A stretch of 64,000 bases of DNA, taken from assembly GCA_007745635.1 (NCBI GenBank), contig CP036272.1:6399697-6463696 (forward strand). The letters are read 5' to 3'. The position numbers were made by a program, and so were the translations under genes. Of the stretch, positions 17,601 through 26,947 are shown piece by piece. The notes under the pieces were generated by a model. It saw only the letters and a list, made by a program, of their open reading frames with translations. It made no database searches and was not told the DNA's origin. Origin of the DNA: Stieleria bergensis. Lineage in GTDB: Bacteria > Planctomycetota > Planctomycetia > Pirellulales > Pirellulaceae. Every line of letters starts with the position of its first letter. Position 1 is the stretch's first letter.

Positions 17601-20078
17601 ATGAACGTCATGAACACTTGTCCTCAGTGCCAATCCGAAATCGCTGCCGCTGCGCCGGCAGGGCTGTGCCCAAAATGCCTCATGGGCCTCGGCCTGGAAA
17701 TGGCCGTTGGACTCGAACGGGACAACGATGATGACGCGATCCCCGTCACCAAGGACTCACACAGCGGAGCCTCCTTTACAGCGCCAACACCTCAGGCACT
17801 GGCGGCATGCTTTCCGGATCTAGACATCATTGAGCTACTGGGACAAGGCGGCATGGGCGCAGTCTATAAAGCTCAGCAGATCAAATTAGGGCGTCATGTT
17901 GCCTTAAAGATCTTGAAGCCAGACTCCTGTAGCGATCCAGCGTTTGCCGAGCGTTTCCACCGCGAAGCCCGATTGCTGGCCAAGCTAAACCATCCCAATA
18001 TCGTCGCCGTTCATGACTTTGGCCAAGTCACAACCGAACGGCTGCCAACGGAAGCGTCACTGCCGCCAACGCTGTACTACATCGTGATGGAGCATGTCGA
18101 TGGCACCAACTTGCGCGATGGGATCCGCACCTCAGAGGAGTCCGCTGAAACAGCTCTGCAGATCATCCCGCAAGTCTGTCAAGCACTGCAATATGCTCAT
18201 GATGAAGGCGTTGTTCATCGCGACATCAAACCGGAGAACATCCTGATCGATCGTCGTGGCCAGGCAAAACTTGTTGACTTTGGCTTGGCACGAATGGTGA
18301 CCGCATCCCAGCACGATTATAGCTTGACTGCCACACACCAGATCATGGGCACGCCTGCCTACATGGCGCCCGAACAGATGGAAAGCACGCGCAGCGTGGA
18401 CCATCGTGCCGACATCTATTCCCTGGGAGTTGTGTTCTATGAACTACTGACCGGCGATCTTCCCCTGGGACAATTTCAACCGCCGTCAAAGAAATCGGAT
18501 ACCGATTCACGACTGGATGATGTCGTCCTGCGCGCGATGGCAAAGGAGCCCGATCGTCGCTTTCAACACATCAGTGATCTCCAGTCCAGCGTTGAGCAGA
18601 TCTCCGCCGAACTTTCGTCCGCAGCCGGCGTGTCAACGATCGCTCGTCGGGAGATTCGCAAAGCCTGGCGTTGGGTTTCCGAGGATCCACGATCATCCAA
18701 AAGGAAGATCGGCATGCCGGCCATGCTGATGATTGGAATGAGCGTCGCAGCGGCCTTGTTGATCCTGTGCCCCTGGGTCAGCATCCAGATCGAACCTCAA
18801 ACACTCTCGGGCGATGTGCCCATTGAATTGGCTCAAAAAGCCCCTGAAGCCATCCTGGGATACCAGCTCTGGTCGGGCATTGCCATGGCAAGCTTCTTGA
18901 GCCTCTTAACGCTCCTGATCAGCCTGACCCCCACCAATAAACCACTTCGCAAAGGCCAGGCTGCCCTGATGACGTTGCTGGCCGTGTGCGCTTTGGCATC
19001 CGCCATCGCTTTTCGGATCGAACTCAGCCAAACCACCTACGCGGTCAAATTCCCTGATCTCAAGAACCCAGACAGCGACAGTTCAAATGAATCAAGCTGG
19101 CAAATGGAACTGCAGGCAATCGATCATCAGCAACAGTATCAACGTGGCTACTATGCCTCATTTGGACTCGCGATCGGTTTGGTACTGCTGACCTCAGCCA
19201 GCATCCGGCAGGCGATCCAGCGCAATCAAGATCCCGACGCGTTCAAAATCGATTCACCGACCGCGACATTGCGTTTCGCATTACCCACTGAGATTGAAAT
19301 CACCGACCAAGTTGAGTTTCACTTCACAGGCCTTGGCTACCGACTGGTCGAACAAACCGGCAACACGTGGACCTTTCAGCGTGGCAAATCAAGTGGCCTG
19401 TGGGCAGGTCTGTGCGGCTGGGATTTAGCGTCGATCCTGACCGTGCTAAAAGTCAATTGCCTGACGGTCAGCGACGACCAACAACTCGTGAACTGCGTGT
19501 GGGCAGTTCAATCCACCAGCACGTGGATCGAGCGTCGTGACGTGAAACGCCTGGAAACGGAGGGCGATCAACTGCGAAGCTTGCTCGGCGGCGAAGAGGA
19601 TCAAATCGCAATCCAACCTGAACAACCCTTGTTCACCTGGAAGTCTATCGCTGCCAGCGGGTTGACCCTGGTCTATCTCTGCACGGCAATGTTGATGGGC
19701 ATGATCTTCTGGAGAGAACGCCACTGGTTCCTTTCACCGGTCAGCATCTCAATGATCATGATTCCATCAAGCATCATGATTCCATCAAGCATCATGATTG
19801 TGCTGGGCATCATCACCACATTGACGGGATTGCTAGGAATTAACGAAGTGCATCAAAAGCAGGGAAACAAAACCTCATTGCTCGTTTCATTTGCCGCAAC
19901 GATGCTGTTTCCACTGACACTTCTGGGGGCGATCATCGGCGGTGCCGCGTTTCTGCTCGCGGAGGCCATGCACTTTAACAATCATGTTTACTTGGTCGCA
20001 CCGATGATCTGGTTCGCGATTGGACTGGTGATGATCGCTGGATTGTGGCGAGCGATCGAGAGTCGCCAATCCACCTAG
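17601..20078 (+). CDS. Membrane Ser/Thr protein kinase with N-terminal zinc ribbon
   Basis: 825 residues from the ATG at 17601, preceded by the strong ribosome site GAGGTGAT; the GTG at 17592 lies within that site. Residues about 4-28 are a zinc ribbon (CPQC ... CPKC). The kinase domain (about 65-340) has glycine loop GQGGMGAVYKA, VALK lysine, catalytic loop HRDIKPENILI, DFG in VDFGLARM and GTPAYMAPEQ. The rest holds several hydrophobic segments (e.g. MPAMLMIGMSVAAALLILCP) and a central soluble beta domain near 550-670. It forms a pair with the preceding ECF sigma factor. The 3' part contains an 18-bp tandem repeat inside a membrane segment (listed separately). Confidence 0.9.
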   Translation: MNVMNTCPQCQSEIAAAAPAGLCPKCLMGLGLEMAVGLERDNDDDAIPVTKDSHSGASFTAPTPQALAACFPDLDIIELLGQGGMGAVYKAQQIKLGRHVALKILKPDSCSDPAFAERFHREARLLAKLNHPNIVAVHDFGQVTTERLPTEASLPPTLYYIVMEHVDGTNLRDGIRTSEESAETALQIIPQVCQALQYAHDEGVVHRDIKPENILIDRRGQAKLVDFGLARMVTASQHDYSLTATHQIMGTPAYMAPEQMESTRSVDHRADIYSLGVVFYELLTGDLPLGQFQPPSKKSDTDSRLDDVVLRAMAKEPDRRFQHISDLQSSVEQISAELSSAAGVSTIARREIRKAWRWVSEDPRSSKRKIGMPAMLMIGMSVAAALLILCPWVSIQIEPQTLSGDVPIELAQKAPEAILGYQLWSGIAMASFLSLLTLLISLTPTNKPLRKGQAALMTLLAVCALASAIAFRIELSQTTYAVKFPDLKNPDSDSSNESSWQMELQAIDHQQQYQRGYYASFGLAIGLVLLTSASIRQAIQRNQDPDAFKIDSPTATLRFALPTEIEITDQVEFHFTGLGYRLVEQTGNTWTFQRGKSSGLWAGLCGWDLASILTVLKVNCLTVSDDQQLVNCVWAVQSTSTWIERRDVKRLETEGDQLRSLLGGEEDQIAIQPEQPLFTWKSIAASGLTLVYLCTAMLMGMIFWRERHWFLSPVSISMIMIPSSIMIPSSIMIVLGIITTLTGLLGINEVHQKQGNKTSLLVSFAATMLFPLTLLGAIIGGAAFLLAEAMHFNNHVYLVAPMIWFAIGLVMIAGLWRAIESRQST
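19755..19799 (+). repeat. 18-bp in-frame tandem repeat inside the kinase gene
   Basis: Unit ATCATGATTCCATCAAGC occurs twice exactly, followed by a partial third copy (ATCATGATT). It encodes the repeating pattern IMIPSS within a hydrophobic segment. The period is a multiple of three, so copy-number change would lengthen or shorten the segment without breaking the frame. Confidence 0.9.
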
Positions 20079-20114
20079 CTCATGGGCTCGGTTGCTTGCA
20101 TTGCCCAGTCGATC

Positions 20115-20146
20115 ATTGCCGAGCCTCCCGTCTCTGAATCGGCAAT
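20115..20146. terminator. Inverted repeat between convergent genes, possible bidirectional terminator
   Basis: ATTGCCGA and TCGGCAAT form an 8-bp perfect stem around a 16-base loop between the ends of the kinase (rightward) and the C26 amidotransferase (leftward). There is no T run, so termination is inferred from position only. Confidence 0.35.
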
Positions 20147-20311
20147 CCTGTTCAGCGGCACTGGGTGAAACAGTTCCACAAGTCAGGCGACCATGCAATC
20201 ATCTTGCATCGACAGCGCGTTGACCACGAGCGTTTAACGCTCCCTTGGCAGGACTTCGCACTGATCGACATTCACAGCAAGATGGTCAAACGACTGCCTA
20301 AAGACGCGGCT

Positions 20312-21109
20312 TTACTTGGCGGTCTCTGGCTGCTGGCAAGCCTGCACAAAGGCCTTGAAGAGCCTTTGCTGGGTCGCGCTTTCAGACATTCGTTCCGGGT
20401 GCCACTGAACACCGATTAAGAAACGGTTGGGATCGAGCGTTTCGATGCCTTCAACAATCCCATCCTTGCTGACCGCAGCAATCTTCAACCCCTTGCCAAG
20501 GCGTTTGACGGCTTGATGGTGAATCGAGTTCACAACAAACTGCTGAGCCTGAAAGATTTCCCCCAGTCGACATTCAGGCTTGATCACAACAGAATGCTGC
20601 GTGTTACGGTGATTGACACCAAACTCAGATGGAATGTCTTGCACCAGTGATCCGCCATGCGCGACGTTGATCCACTGGCTGCCCAAACAGATGCCGAGCA
20701 ATGGCTTCTCTGTTTTTTGGATCCAAGCGGTGATCATCGCCTTTTCAAACTGATAGCGATCATCAGCCAGCGCAACAGCAGTCCGGTGCGGCGCCTCACC
20801 GTATTCAACCGATGGGATGTCAGCGCCGCCTTGCATCAGCAATCCATCAAGCAACGCCAGATACTCAGCCACGTCTTCAGGACTGCCATCGGTGCAGGGC
20901 AAGACCACCGGAATGCCACCTGCTTTCCGAATCGCACGAACGTACTCATCCTTGACAAGTGTCGCGATCCCAATCACCGGCCGACGCTGAGTCACCGGCT
21001 TCGAATCAGAGACCTCTTGCCCCTGGGCAGGGCTGGTCAGCCCAATCCCGATAGACGGCGCGATCAGCAAAAAAAGTAGAAACAGAAATCGGCTTCGCTT
21101 CAACAACAT
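20312..21109 (-). CDS. Exported C26-family glutamine amidotransferase (gamma-glutamyl hydrolase-like)
   Basis: 265 residues. The class I glutamine amidotransferase core of the PuuD/C26 family is clear: GIATLVKDEYVRAIRKAGGIPVVLP, GLLMQGGADI, nucleophile Cys in GICLGSQWINVAHGG, and the His-Glu pair in GVQWHPERM. PuuD hydrolyses gamma-glutamyl-GABA in the cytoplasm. Here, however, the protein starts with MLLKRSRFLFLLFLLIAPSI followed by a small-residue region ending TSPAQGQE, a convincing signal peptide, so it is probably periplasmic. It could act on gamma-glutamyl peptides outside the cytoplasm. It is a monocistronic gene, convergent with the kinase. Confidence 0.85.
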   Translation of the reverse strand: MLLKRSRFLFLLFLLIAPSIGIGLTSPAQGQEVSDSKPVTQRRPVIGIATLVKDEYVRAIRKAGGIPVVLPCTDGSPEDVAEYLALLDGLLMQGGADIPSVEYGEAPHRTAVALADDRYQFEKAMITAWIQKTEKPLLGICLGSQWINVAHGGSLVQDIPSEFGVNHRNTQHSVVIKPECRLGEIFQAQQFVVNSIHHQAVKRLGKGLKIAAVSKDGIVEGIETLDPNRFLIGVQWHPERMSESATQQRLFKAFVQACQQPETAK

Positions 21110-21313
21110 GGTCGCGTCCTGGCTTAGGGATTGCAGCTTTCGAACTGCAGCTTAGGAATTGCAGCGCAAACAGGCCGCTTGGCCCCCATTACTGAATTTC
21201 CCAACGCAGAGGGCGTCCTTCGAAAGATCAATGTGCAGAGACCACCATAGCATATGTCATGATGGAAGCCGCTGGGGCCGATGACCATGAATCGACCCAG
21301 AATTGATCGCGTC

Positions 21314-21388
21314 GTCGACACTGACGCAAGACTGCGGTCGACACTGACGCAAGACTGCGGTCGACACTGACGCAAGACTGCCGTCGAC
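21314..21388. repeat. 23-bp tandem repeat, three copies
   Basis: A 23-bp unit beginning GTCGACACTGACGCAAGACT recurs three times in a row (21314-21336, 21337-21359, 21360-21382; the last differs at one base), followed by another GTCGAC. It lies just 3' of the PEP-CTERM reading frame on the minus strand and codes for nothing recognisable. Confidence 0.92.
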
Positions 21389-21394
21389 GCAGAA

Positions 21395-22225
21395 CTAGGC
21401 TCGTCGTCGACGCAAAAAGAGACTGCCCGCAGAAGCCATCACGAAGATCAGCGCCGAACTCGGTTCTGGAACCGTATTGATCGCCAGCTGATTCCAAGTC
21501 GTCGAGCCCTGGCCAGCTGACGAGCTAGCGCCCCAAACCACTCGGTTCGTTGCCCCGTTGCCCGAACGAGCCACGACTCCGTGTTCACCACCCAGGCTGT
21601 CAGTCAAGGACGCGAGGCCAGACTGCGAATCATAACGCAACTCGTAATCGACGAAGTGAACCGATGGCGATTGGTTGCCAACGTCCTGCGATAACGCGTT
21701 CCCACCGGTGGTGATTTGAAAGCGATTGGTGCCGTCATTAAGAAACACGTTGCCAGCCTGATCGCTCTAGTAACTCAAGACATAGAGATACTCATTGGCC
21801 ACTTCGATCCAAAGCACATTATTGTTCTGCCTTCCGGGAACGGCCGAGTAGTAATCATTTACCGTCCCAATACCAGGCCTACCAACGGCGTCAGCGTTAA
21901 CGCCCACCGTCCAGTTCGCGGCCCAATCCTGGCTCTGCATCAGTGAAGCCTGACTAGACGTTAAATCGCATTGATAAAAATAGAGGTCGCGCGATGTGCC
22001 GTCAGTGATCCGCCAGCCACCCATTCCGGAATCCTGCCCGAAGCTGTAATCCGGTGCGGAACCCGCTGTATTGACGCTCCAGCCCTGGCTAGTTGGGTCA
22101 GCGGCACCCGCCTGTCCAACGGCGCCCGCAACACCGGATTCGTAGGACAACAGCAATCCGGCCGACGCGAAAGAGGCGGGCAATGAGAGCAGCAGGAGCA
22201 CACTTAGCAGGGCAAAACAACGCAT
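21395..22225 (-). pseudogene. PEP-CTERM sorting-signal protein interrupted by an in-frame TAG
   Basis: The first part (from ATG 22225) begins with a signal peptide MRCFALLSVLLLLSLPASFA and reads to YVLSY, then TAG at 21767-21769. The same frame goes on SDQAGNVFLNDGTNRFQI and ends in a complete PEP-CTERM tail: VPEPSS, a hydrophobic helix (ALIFVMASAGSLFL) and RRRR. One substitution would restore a single protein of about 276 residues, so a nonsense mutation (or sequence error) is the simplest reading. PEP-CTERM proteins are exported and processed by exosortase in bacteria that make exopolysaccharide. A promoter-operator with palindrome TGTTATAACA lies about 100 bases upstream. A truncated secreted product without its sorting tail is possible. 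Confidence 0.8.
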
Positions 22226-22326
22226 GAATCTAGCTCGATTAAGACAACAACAGTTTTGGCTAGCAGCTCCAAGAAGAGACCTAGCATGGCAGCCTTCGGT
22301 GATTCAACACGCGAACGCAAGATGGC

Positions 22327-22354
22327 ACTATAATCTGTTATAACAAGGTGTCAA
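22327..22354 (-). promoter_or_regulatory. Promoter with TTGACA / TATAGT and palindromic operator in the spacer
   Basis: Reading the minus strand: -35 TTGACA at 22349-22354, 16-base spacer, -10 TATAGT at 22327-22332. The palindrome TGTTATAACA (22336-22345) fills the spacer, the classic position for a repressor. It drives the PEP-CTERM gene starting at 22225, leaving a leader of about 90-100 bases. The palindrome recurs upstream of the sialidase fusion. Confidence 0.7.
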
Positions 22355-22368
22355 TGAACTCTTTGAGC

Positions 22369-25300
22369 TTATTTGACTGTCAACTCGAAGGGCGTCGCGG
22401 GCAGCGACTGACTGTTGACCAGATTAGGAACCGGCTTGGCGAACGGCACCCAGGCGTATCGCACCGCAGACGGGGACTCGACAGCGGCGGAGGACAGTTC
22501 AACAACTGACCCCGAACGGCCTAGCTTGGCCACCGCCGGGTGATACTGGCCGTCAGCACCAGCGACTTCGAAGTACCGCAGCGACTGACCATCACTGGAC
22601 TTCAGCCCCTGTCCAGCGTGGTTGAAACTCACACGCACCAGAGCATCCTGCCGCACAGCAGCCACGGGCAGCGGCCCGGAGTAAACCGAGTGCTTGGGCG
22701 ATTGATAGGTTGTCCCCAGCGCCCAACGCGCCAGTCGTTGACCGACGATCTTTTTCTCAGGCGGATGCACATTGGTTGGATGCCCGGTATCGATCGTGAC
22801 CGCCATTCCCACATTCGGCAACTGTTGCTGCGCGACGCGCTGACTTTCGCGGAACTCCGGCCAGTAGGGGCGGTTCATGGACGGTAACTGAACCAACAAG
22901 AACGGGAAGTCTCCCTGCCCCCATTTCTGTCTCCACTGACGGATCAGTAACGGGAATAGCTGATCATGCTGGGCGACACGCGGTCTCGTTTCAGCGTTTG
23001 ATTCGCCTTGGTACCAAATCACTCCGGCAATGGCGAATGGAATCATGGGCTCCATCGTCGCTGACCAGAGGAACCCTGGCTTGAAGGGGTGATTGGGTCC
23101 GATCAGATCGGTGGGGATCGATTCGCCCGCTTGAATCGCGGCTTCTAGGTTTTGCCGCCCACGCAGTGGACAGAATTCGCCAAGCAACTCACTATCGAGC
23201 CAGTTGCCAGCGACAAGTCCCTTTAATGTTTGATCTTCCTCGAGGGCTTCAACGGGGATCCATGCCTCGGCGGGCGAGCCACCGGCCGCCGGACAGATCA
23301 AACCGACGGGCACGTTTAGCTCTGCCTGCAAGTGCGTTCCGAAGTACCAACCGACAGCGGAAAACGCTTGAGCGGTTTGCGCGGTGGCCACTTTCCACTG
23401 GCCGTCAACGAAGTGTTGCGGGGTTAGCTGCCCCAACTGTTGTGCAGAGTAACCACTTCCCACTCCGCGCGGGCCATCTGTTAAGTCAAGCAAGCGAATC
23501 TGCTGCGCGTCCTGCTCTTGCAGCGCCGCCAACTCTTGCCGCCCATTGGTCGATTGATTGAGCCGCCATTCCATGTTTGATTGGCCCGCGCACACCCAAA
23601 CTTCACCCACCAAGATGTCTCGCAGTGAAATCGATTCCGCGGCTGTCGACACCTGCAACTCAATCGCTTGCGCGCTGGCTGATCGCTGAGGCATCCGCAC
23701 ACTCCAATCACCATCTGCATTGGCGACCACGGTTTGGAGGTCTTGATCCAACTGCACGGTGACCTGACTGCCTGGATCCGCTTTGCCCCAGATCGGCAGC
23801 GGTGCGTTGGCTTGCAACACCATGTGACTTCCAAAGACTTTGGGAAGCCATAGCGTGGAGCGTTTTCCTTCCGGCCGAGAAAGCCAGGCCTGGGCGATTC
23901 GTTGGCCAATTTCCATCTTGGCTGCCCGGTTAAAGTGCAAGCCATCATACAGTGCAGATTTCAAGTCACGGTTGCCAATGTATTCAATCGCGGGATGGTG
24001 TTTTGCAGCGGCTGCCTGCTGACCACGGACAATGTCTTGGCGAGCTCCTCCGGCGGCGATTCCCCCCACCAGCAACACTGCTTCTTCGGCATAGGGCAGA
24101 TCTCGACGGAGATTCTCAAGCAGAGCTTCCAAGCGTTGTCCCGCTTGCTTTGCTTCGCCAATGTTATCGCTTTCACCTTGCACGTAAACAATGCCGCGGA
24201 TACGAAACCGACGTCCTGCCGGAAGGGCCCTCACAGCATCCGTCACCGTTTTCAGTGTGTGCCGGTACATGTGATCGTCAGGGGCGTCCTTCAGCCAAAA
24301 ACTGTTCCCACCGCCACCGCGGGAGGCCTTGATGATGGCAACATCCCGCTTCCCATCGGCAACCAAAGATCGGCCGAAACCAATCTCGGGCCCCCAGAAC
24401 ACTGGGTTCTTGCCTTCGCCTTGCTGAGCCTGCAACGTCGTCCACTGGCCGGCGGAATCTCCGATCAGGGCCGCCGTCGCATCACCGGATCGCGTCGAGC
24501 GATTGCTCCAGAAAAACTTGACTGCCGCATCTGCCGAGTTGGCTTCTGGCAAGGGCTGGCCATAGTCGGCAGGATCGACGGTTCCCAGCGAATTGGACTG
24601 CCCCGTGACGACAAACACATCCAACGGTTGATCGCTTCGGCTGGCTGCGTCACGACCCTGGCGATGATCGTCTCCCAACACGTCCTTCAGCGACACACGC
24701 TGAAAGGTCATGTGAGCCTGGCTGCCTTCATAGAGAATCCCAACCGTCTGCTCATCGATCATGGAGAGACAGGAATACCCGCCCCCACGTCCCTCATCAA
24801 GCAACAGACGATGCTGCTTTGGCCAAGTGTTCCCCTGGTCCGGCGAAGCCTTGAGGGTCATGTGATGACGACCGCTCAGGCTATCGGGATTGGAGAACAA
24901 CAGCCAGTTGCCAGCGTCATTACCAAGTTCAGCATCAACGTCAATCAGGCTGGCCATGCAGGCCCTGGGCTCGATCAAAGCACGCTCGGTGGTGGGATGC
25001 GGCTGCCAAGTCTTCCCCATGTCTTTGGACGTCATCACCACGCGTGCCGACTTGCGGTTGTAGCGACAGTTCAGCATCAATACACCAGGCTGAAGCTCAA
25101 CCACCTGAGCTTCCGTGGTGTCGTCGAATGCTCCGCTGCCCACCTGCCATGTTTCGCCATGGTCCTTGGAATAGATGATCGTCGAATGCGGCAAACGACG
25201 GTTCGCGGGCGGATCCTGGTACTGAGCAGCAAACACGATCGTGCCATCCTGCATCGTGATCCCCTTGCCAGGACCTTGCAGAATGAAACTCCACTCCGGT

Positions 25301-26700
25301 CGCTTGACCTGTTGGGTGATATTGATCGGCTGGGACCAAGTGACACCATCATCGTCGCTGCGAACCAGCATCAATTGACCGGTTTGATGTGGCTCCATCC
25401 CCGGCTGAGAACCAATCCATGACCGATTGCCATGGCTCCATGTCGCGGCAACCCAAATGGTCCCGGTGGTTTGATCAACCAATACCGCTGGATCACCAAT
25501 TCCGTCATAGCGCCACTTGGGATCATTCCCCATGTCCATGATTGTCTGCATCGGCTGCCACGTGCGCCCGCCGTCCGTAGAACGCGACATGCCAACATCA
25601 ATGTGGCCAGGCAAGTCACCGCCGCTACGATGTCGAATGTCGTAAACAGCAATCAGCGTGCCTGCGTTGGTGGTCGCTAAGCCGGGGATCCGATAGGCGT
25701 GAACTCCATCGTCACCACCGGTGCGAAGCGAAACTCCCATTCGCTGTGGCTGACTCTGATGCTGAAGCTTGTACTGCCTGCCACCGGAAAGTGTGACGGA
25801 ATCACAGTGAAGCTGAACCTGATGATCAACATTGGCATCCTTTCGCAGACGACAGGCAACGATGAATTCGTTCCCCCCCTCTTCGAGTGTGCCCACATCA
25901 CTGGCGGGCGTTAGCTCAAATGCCGTGCCCTTTGAAAGCGTTTCCATACGTGCGATCACTTGCCCGCCAAACAGTAACTCGACCGCCTCGAGATCAGCCA
26001 ACTCGGTGCGTTCATCGAAGGCCATGCTGATGCTTGCCAATCGCTGTGGATTCAAATCACCGTCAGTTTGAACGGTCAGCTTTGCCAGCGGAGAGTGCTG
26101 CGCACCGACCAAGACAGGCACGGCAAGTGACTGCACGTCCACCGCAACGATCTCTTGCAGCTTGGGAGGCACGATGCTTACATCATCAATTAGAATGCCT
26201 GTCTGGGCAGGGCTGACGACTGAGAAACGCAGCTTCTCAATGCTGGGGTCGTTCAGTGGAATTTTGACATCCGACAAGAACGCGCGGCCGACCTTGATTC
26301 GACGATCGCCGTGGTAGATTTCCGCCCACTGATCGCCGGAATACTTCTCCACGCGAAACGAAAACGGACCACGAACAGTCCAGCGTTCAGCACGAAAACG
26401 CAGCGCACCGTCGGTTTTGACTTGGTCGGAAAGCGTTAATTCGGCAACCGTCCGCTCGCCGCCGGTCAGATGCAGACACTGAGTCCCGCTCGCTGCGTGC
26501 TGAGGGTCGATGCGCGCAACACCCCCACTGAAAACCCAATCGCCGAGTTCGCTAGTGATCGATTGAACCTGGCCTGGCTTGAGAGTTTCAAAACTGGTCG
26601 CAGCAACTTCCTGAGCAGACACGCTCGTCAGAAACAGCCCCAGGACCAGCGAAACAGCTAGGACTCCACGAATCACCAAATGCTTGATCGTTCGACACAT
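22369..26700 (-). CDS. Giant exported sialidase / SASA / sialate O-acetylesterase fusion
   Basis: 1443 residues from the ATG at 26700, which gives a good signal peptide (CRTIKHLVIRGVLAVSLVLG ... SAQ); a start six codons earlier is possible. Order: N-terminal beta-sandwich (30-175); sialidase N-terminal domain (about 180-320); sialidase propeller with YRIPG near 344 and Asp-box repeats (SRSTDGGRTW, RSDDDGVTW, YSKDHGETW, TSKDMGKTW, ASPDQGNTW); a SASA/SGNH esterase from about 690 with VVTGQSNSLG; then a complete sialate O-acetylesterase from about 945 with VCAGQSNMEW near 1037 and IWYQGESNA. Removing O-acetyl groups and cleaving sialic acid (or a related nonulosonate) in one protein would be logical. 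Tandem TGTTATAACA sites lie about 100-120 bases upstream. Confidence 0.88.
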   Translation of the reverse strand: MCRTIKHLVIRGVLAVSLVLGLFLTSVSAQEVAATSFETLKPGQVQSITSELGDWVFSGGVARIDPQHAASGTQCLHLTGGERTVAELTLSDQVKTDGALRFRAERWTVRGPFSFRVEKYSGDQWAEIYHGDRRIKVGRAFLSDVKIPLNDPSIEKLRFSVVSPAQTGILIDDVSIVPPKLQEIVAVDVQSLAVPVLVGAQHSPLAKLTVQTDGDLNPQRLASISMAFDERTELADLEAVELLFGGQVIARMETLSKGTAFELTPASDVGTLEEGGNEFIVACRLRKDANVDHQVQLHCDSVTLSGGRQYKLQHQSQPQRMGVSLRTGGDDGVHAYRIPGLATTNAGTLIAVYDIRHRSGGDLPGHIDVGMSRSTDGGRTWQPMQTIMDMGNDPKWRYDGIGDPAVLVDQTTGTIWVAATWSHGNRSWIGSQPGMEPHQTGQLMLVRSDDDGVTWSQPINITQQVKRPEWSFILQGPGKGITMQDGTIVFAAQYQDPPANRRLPHSTIIYSKDHGETWQVGSGAFDDTTEAQVVELQPGVLMLNCRYNRKSARVVMTSKDMGKTWQPHPTTERALIEPRACMASLIDVDAELGNDAGNWLLFSNPDSLSGRHHMTLKASPDQGNTWPKQHRLLLDEGRGGGYSCLSMIDEQTVGILYEGSQAHMTFQRVSLKDVLGDDHRQGRDAASRSDQPLDVFVVTGQSNSLGTVDPADYGQPLPEANSADAAVKFFWSNRSTRSGDATAALIGDSAGQWTTLQAQQGEGKNPVFWGPEIGFGRSLVADGKRDVAIIKASRGGGGNSFWLKDAPDDHMYRHTLKTVTDAVRALPAGRRFRIRGIVYVQGESDNIGEAKQAGQRLEALLENLRRDLPYAEEAVLLVGGIAAGGARQDIVRGQQAAAAKHHPAIEYIGNRDLKSALYDGLHFNRAAKMEIGQRIAQAWLSRPEGKRSTLWLPKVFGSHMVLQANAPLPIWGKADPGSQVTVQLDQDLQTVVANADGDWSVRMPQRSASAQAIELQVSTAAESISLRDILVGEVWVCAGQSNMEWRLNQSTNGRQELAALQEQDAQQIRLLDLTDGPRGVGSGYSAQQLGQLTPQHFVDGQWKVATAQTAQAFSAVGWYFGTHLQAELNVPVGLICPAAGGSPAEAWIPVEALEEDQTLKGLVAGNWLDSELLGEFCPLRGRQNLEAAIQAGESIPTDLIGPNHPFKPGFLWSATMEPMIPFAIAGVIWYQGESNAETRPRVAQHDQLFPLLIRQWRQKWGQGDFPFLLVQLPSMNRPYWPEFRESQRVAQQQLPNVGMAVTIDTGHPTNVHPPEKKIVGQRLARWALGTTYQSPKHSVYSGPLPVAAVRQDALVRVSFNHAGQGLKSSDGQSLRYFEVAGADGQYHPAVAKLGRSGSVVELSSAAVESPSAVRYAWVPFAKPVPNLVNSQSLPATPFELTVK

Positions 26701-26799
26701 CAACCCACACTCCCACACAAGCTAAATCGGACTTCTTTCGGCGCCAAAAGAGCATACAACAAGACACCGACAAACCATTCCATGACAACTGACATGCCA

Positions 26800-26819
26800 T
26801 GTTATAACATGTTATAACA
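26800..26819. promoter_or_regulatory. Two tandem copies of palindrome TGTTATAACA (operator candidate)
   Basis: TGTTATAACA is repeated directly with no spacing, 100-120 bases upstream of the sialidase start. It is identical to the palindrome in the promoter spacer of the PEP-CTERM gene. Its core GTTATAAC fits the GntR-family operator pattern GT-N4-AC. The binding protein is unknown. Confidence 0.65.
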
Positions 26820-26947
26820 AGAGATGCTGTCGGTTGCCAGAAAATTCGCCGACCATTCTGTCTGACTGCCGCCAGGGTTGGCGGGCGAGCAGCCGATCTC
26901 CACTGGCGGGTTGCCGTGCTTTGAAGACCTTTGCGTTAGCGGAGATG

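Noticed and set aside
23902-25422. 506-codon open frame on the plus strand inside the sialidase fusion gene
   Set aside because: It is antisense to a strongly supported gene with Asp-box repeats and SGNH motifs, lacks a recognisable domain, and arises from the codon bias of the real strand.
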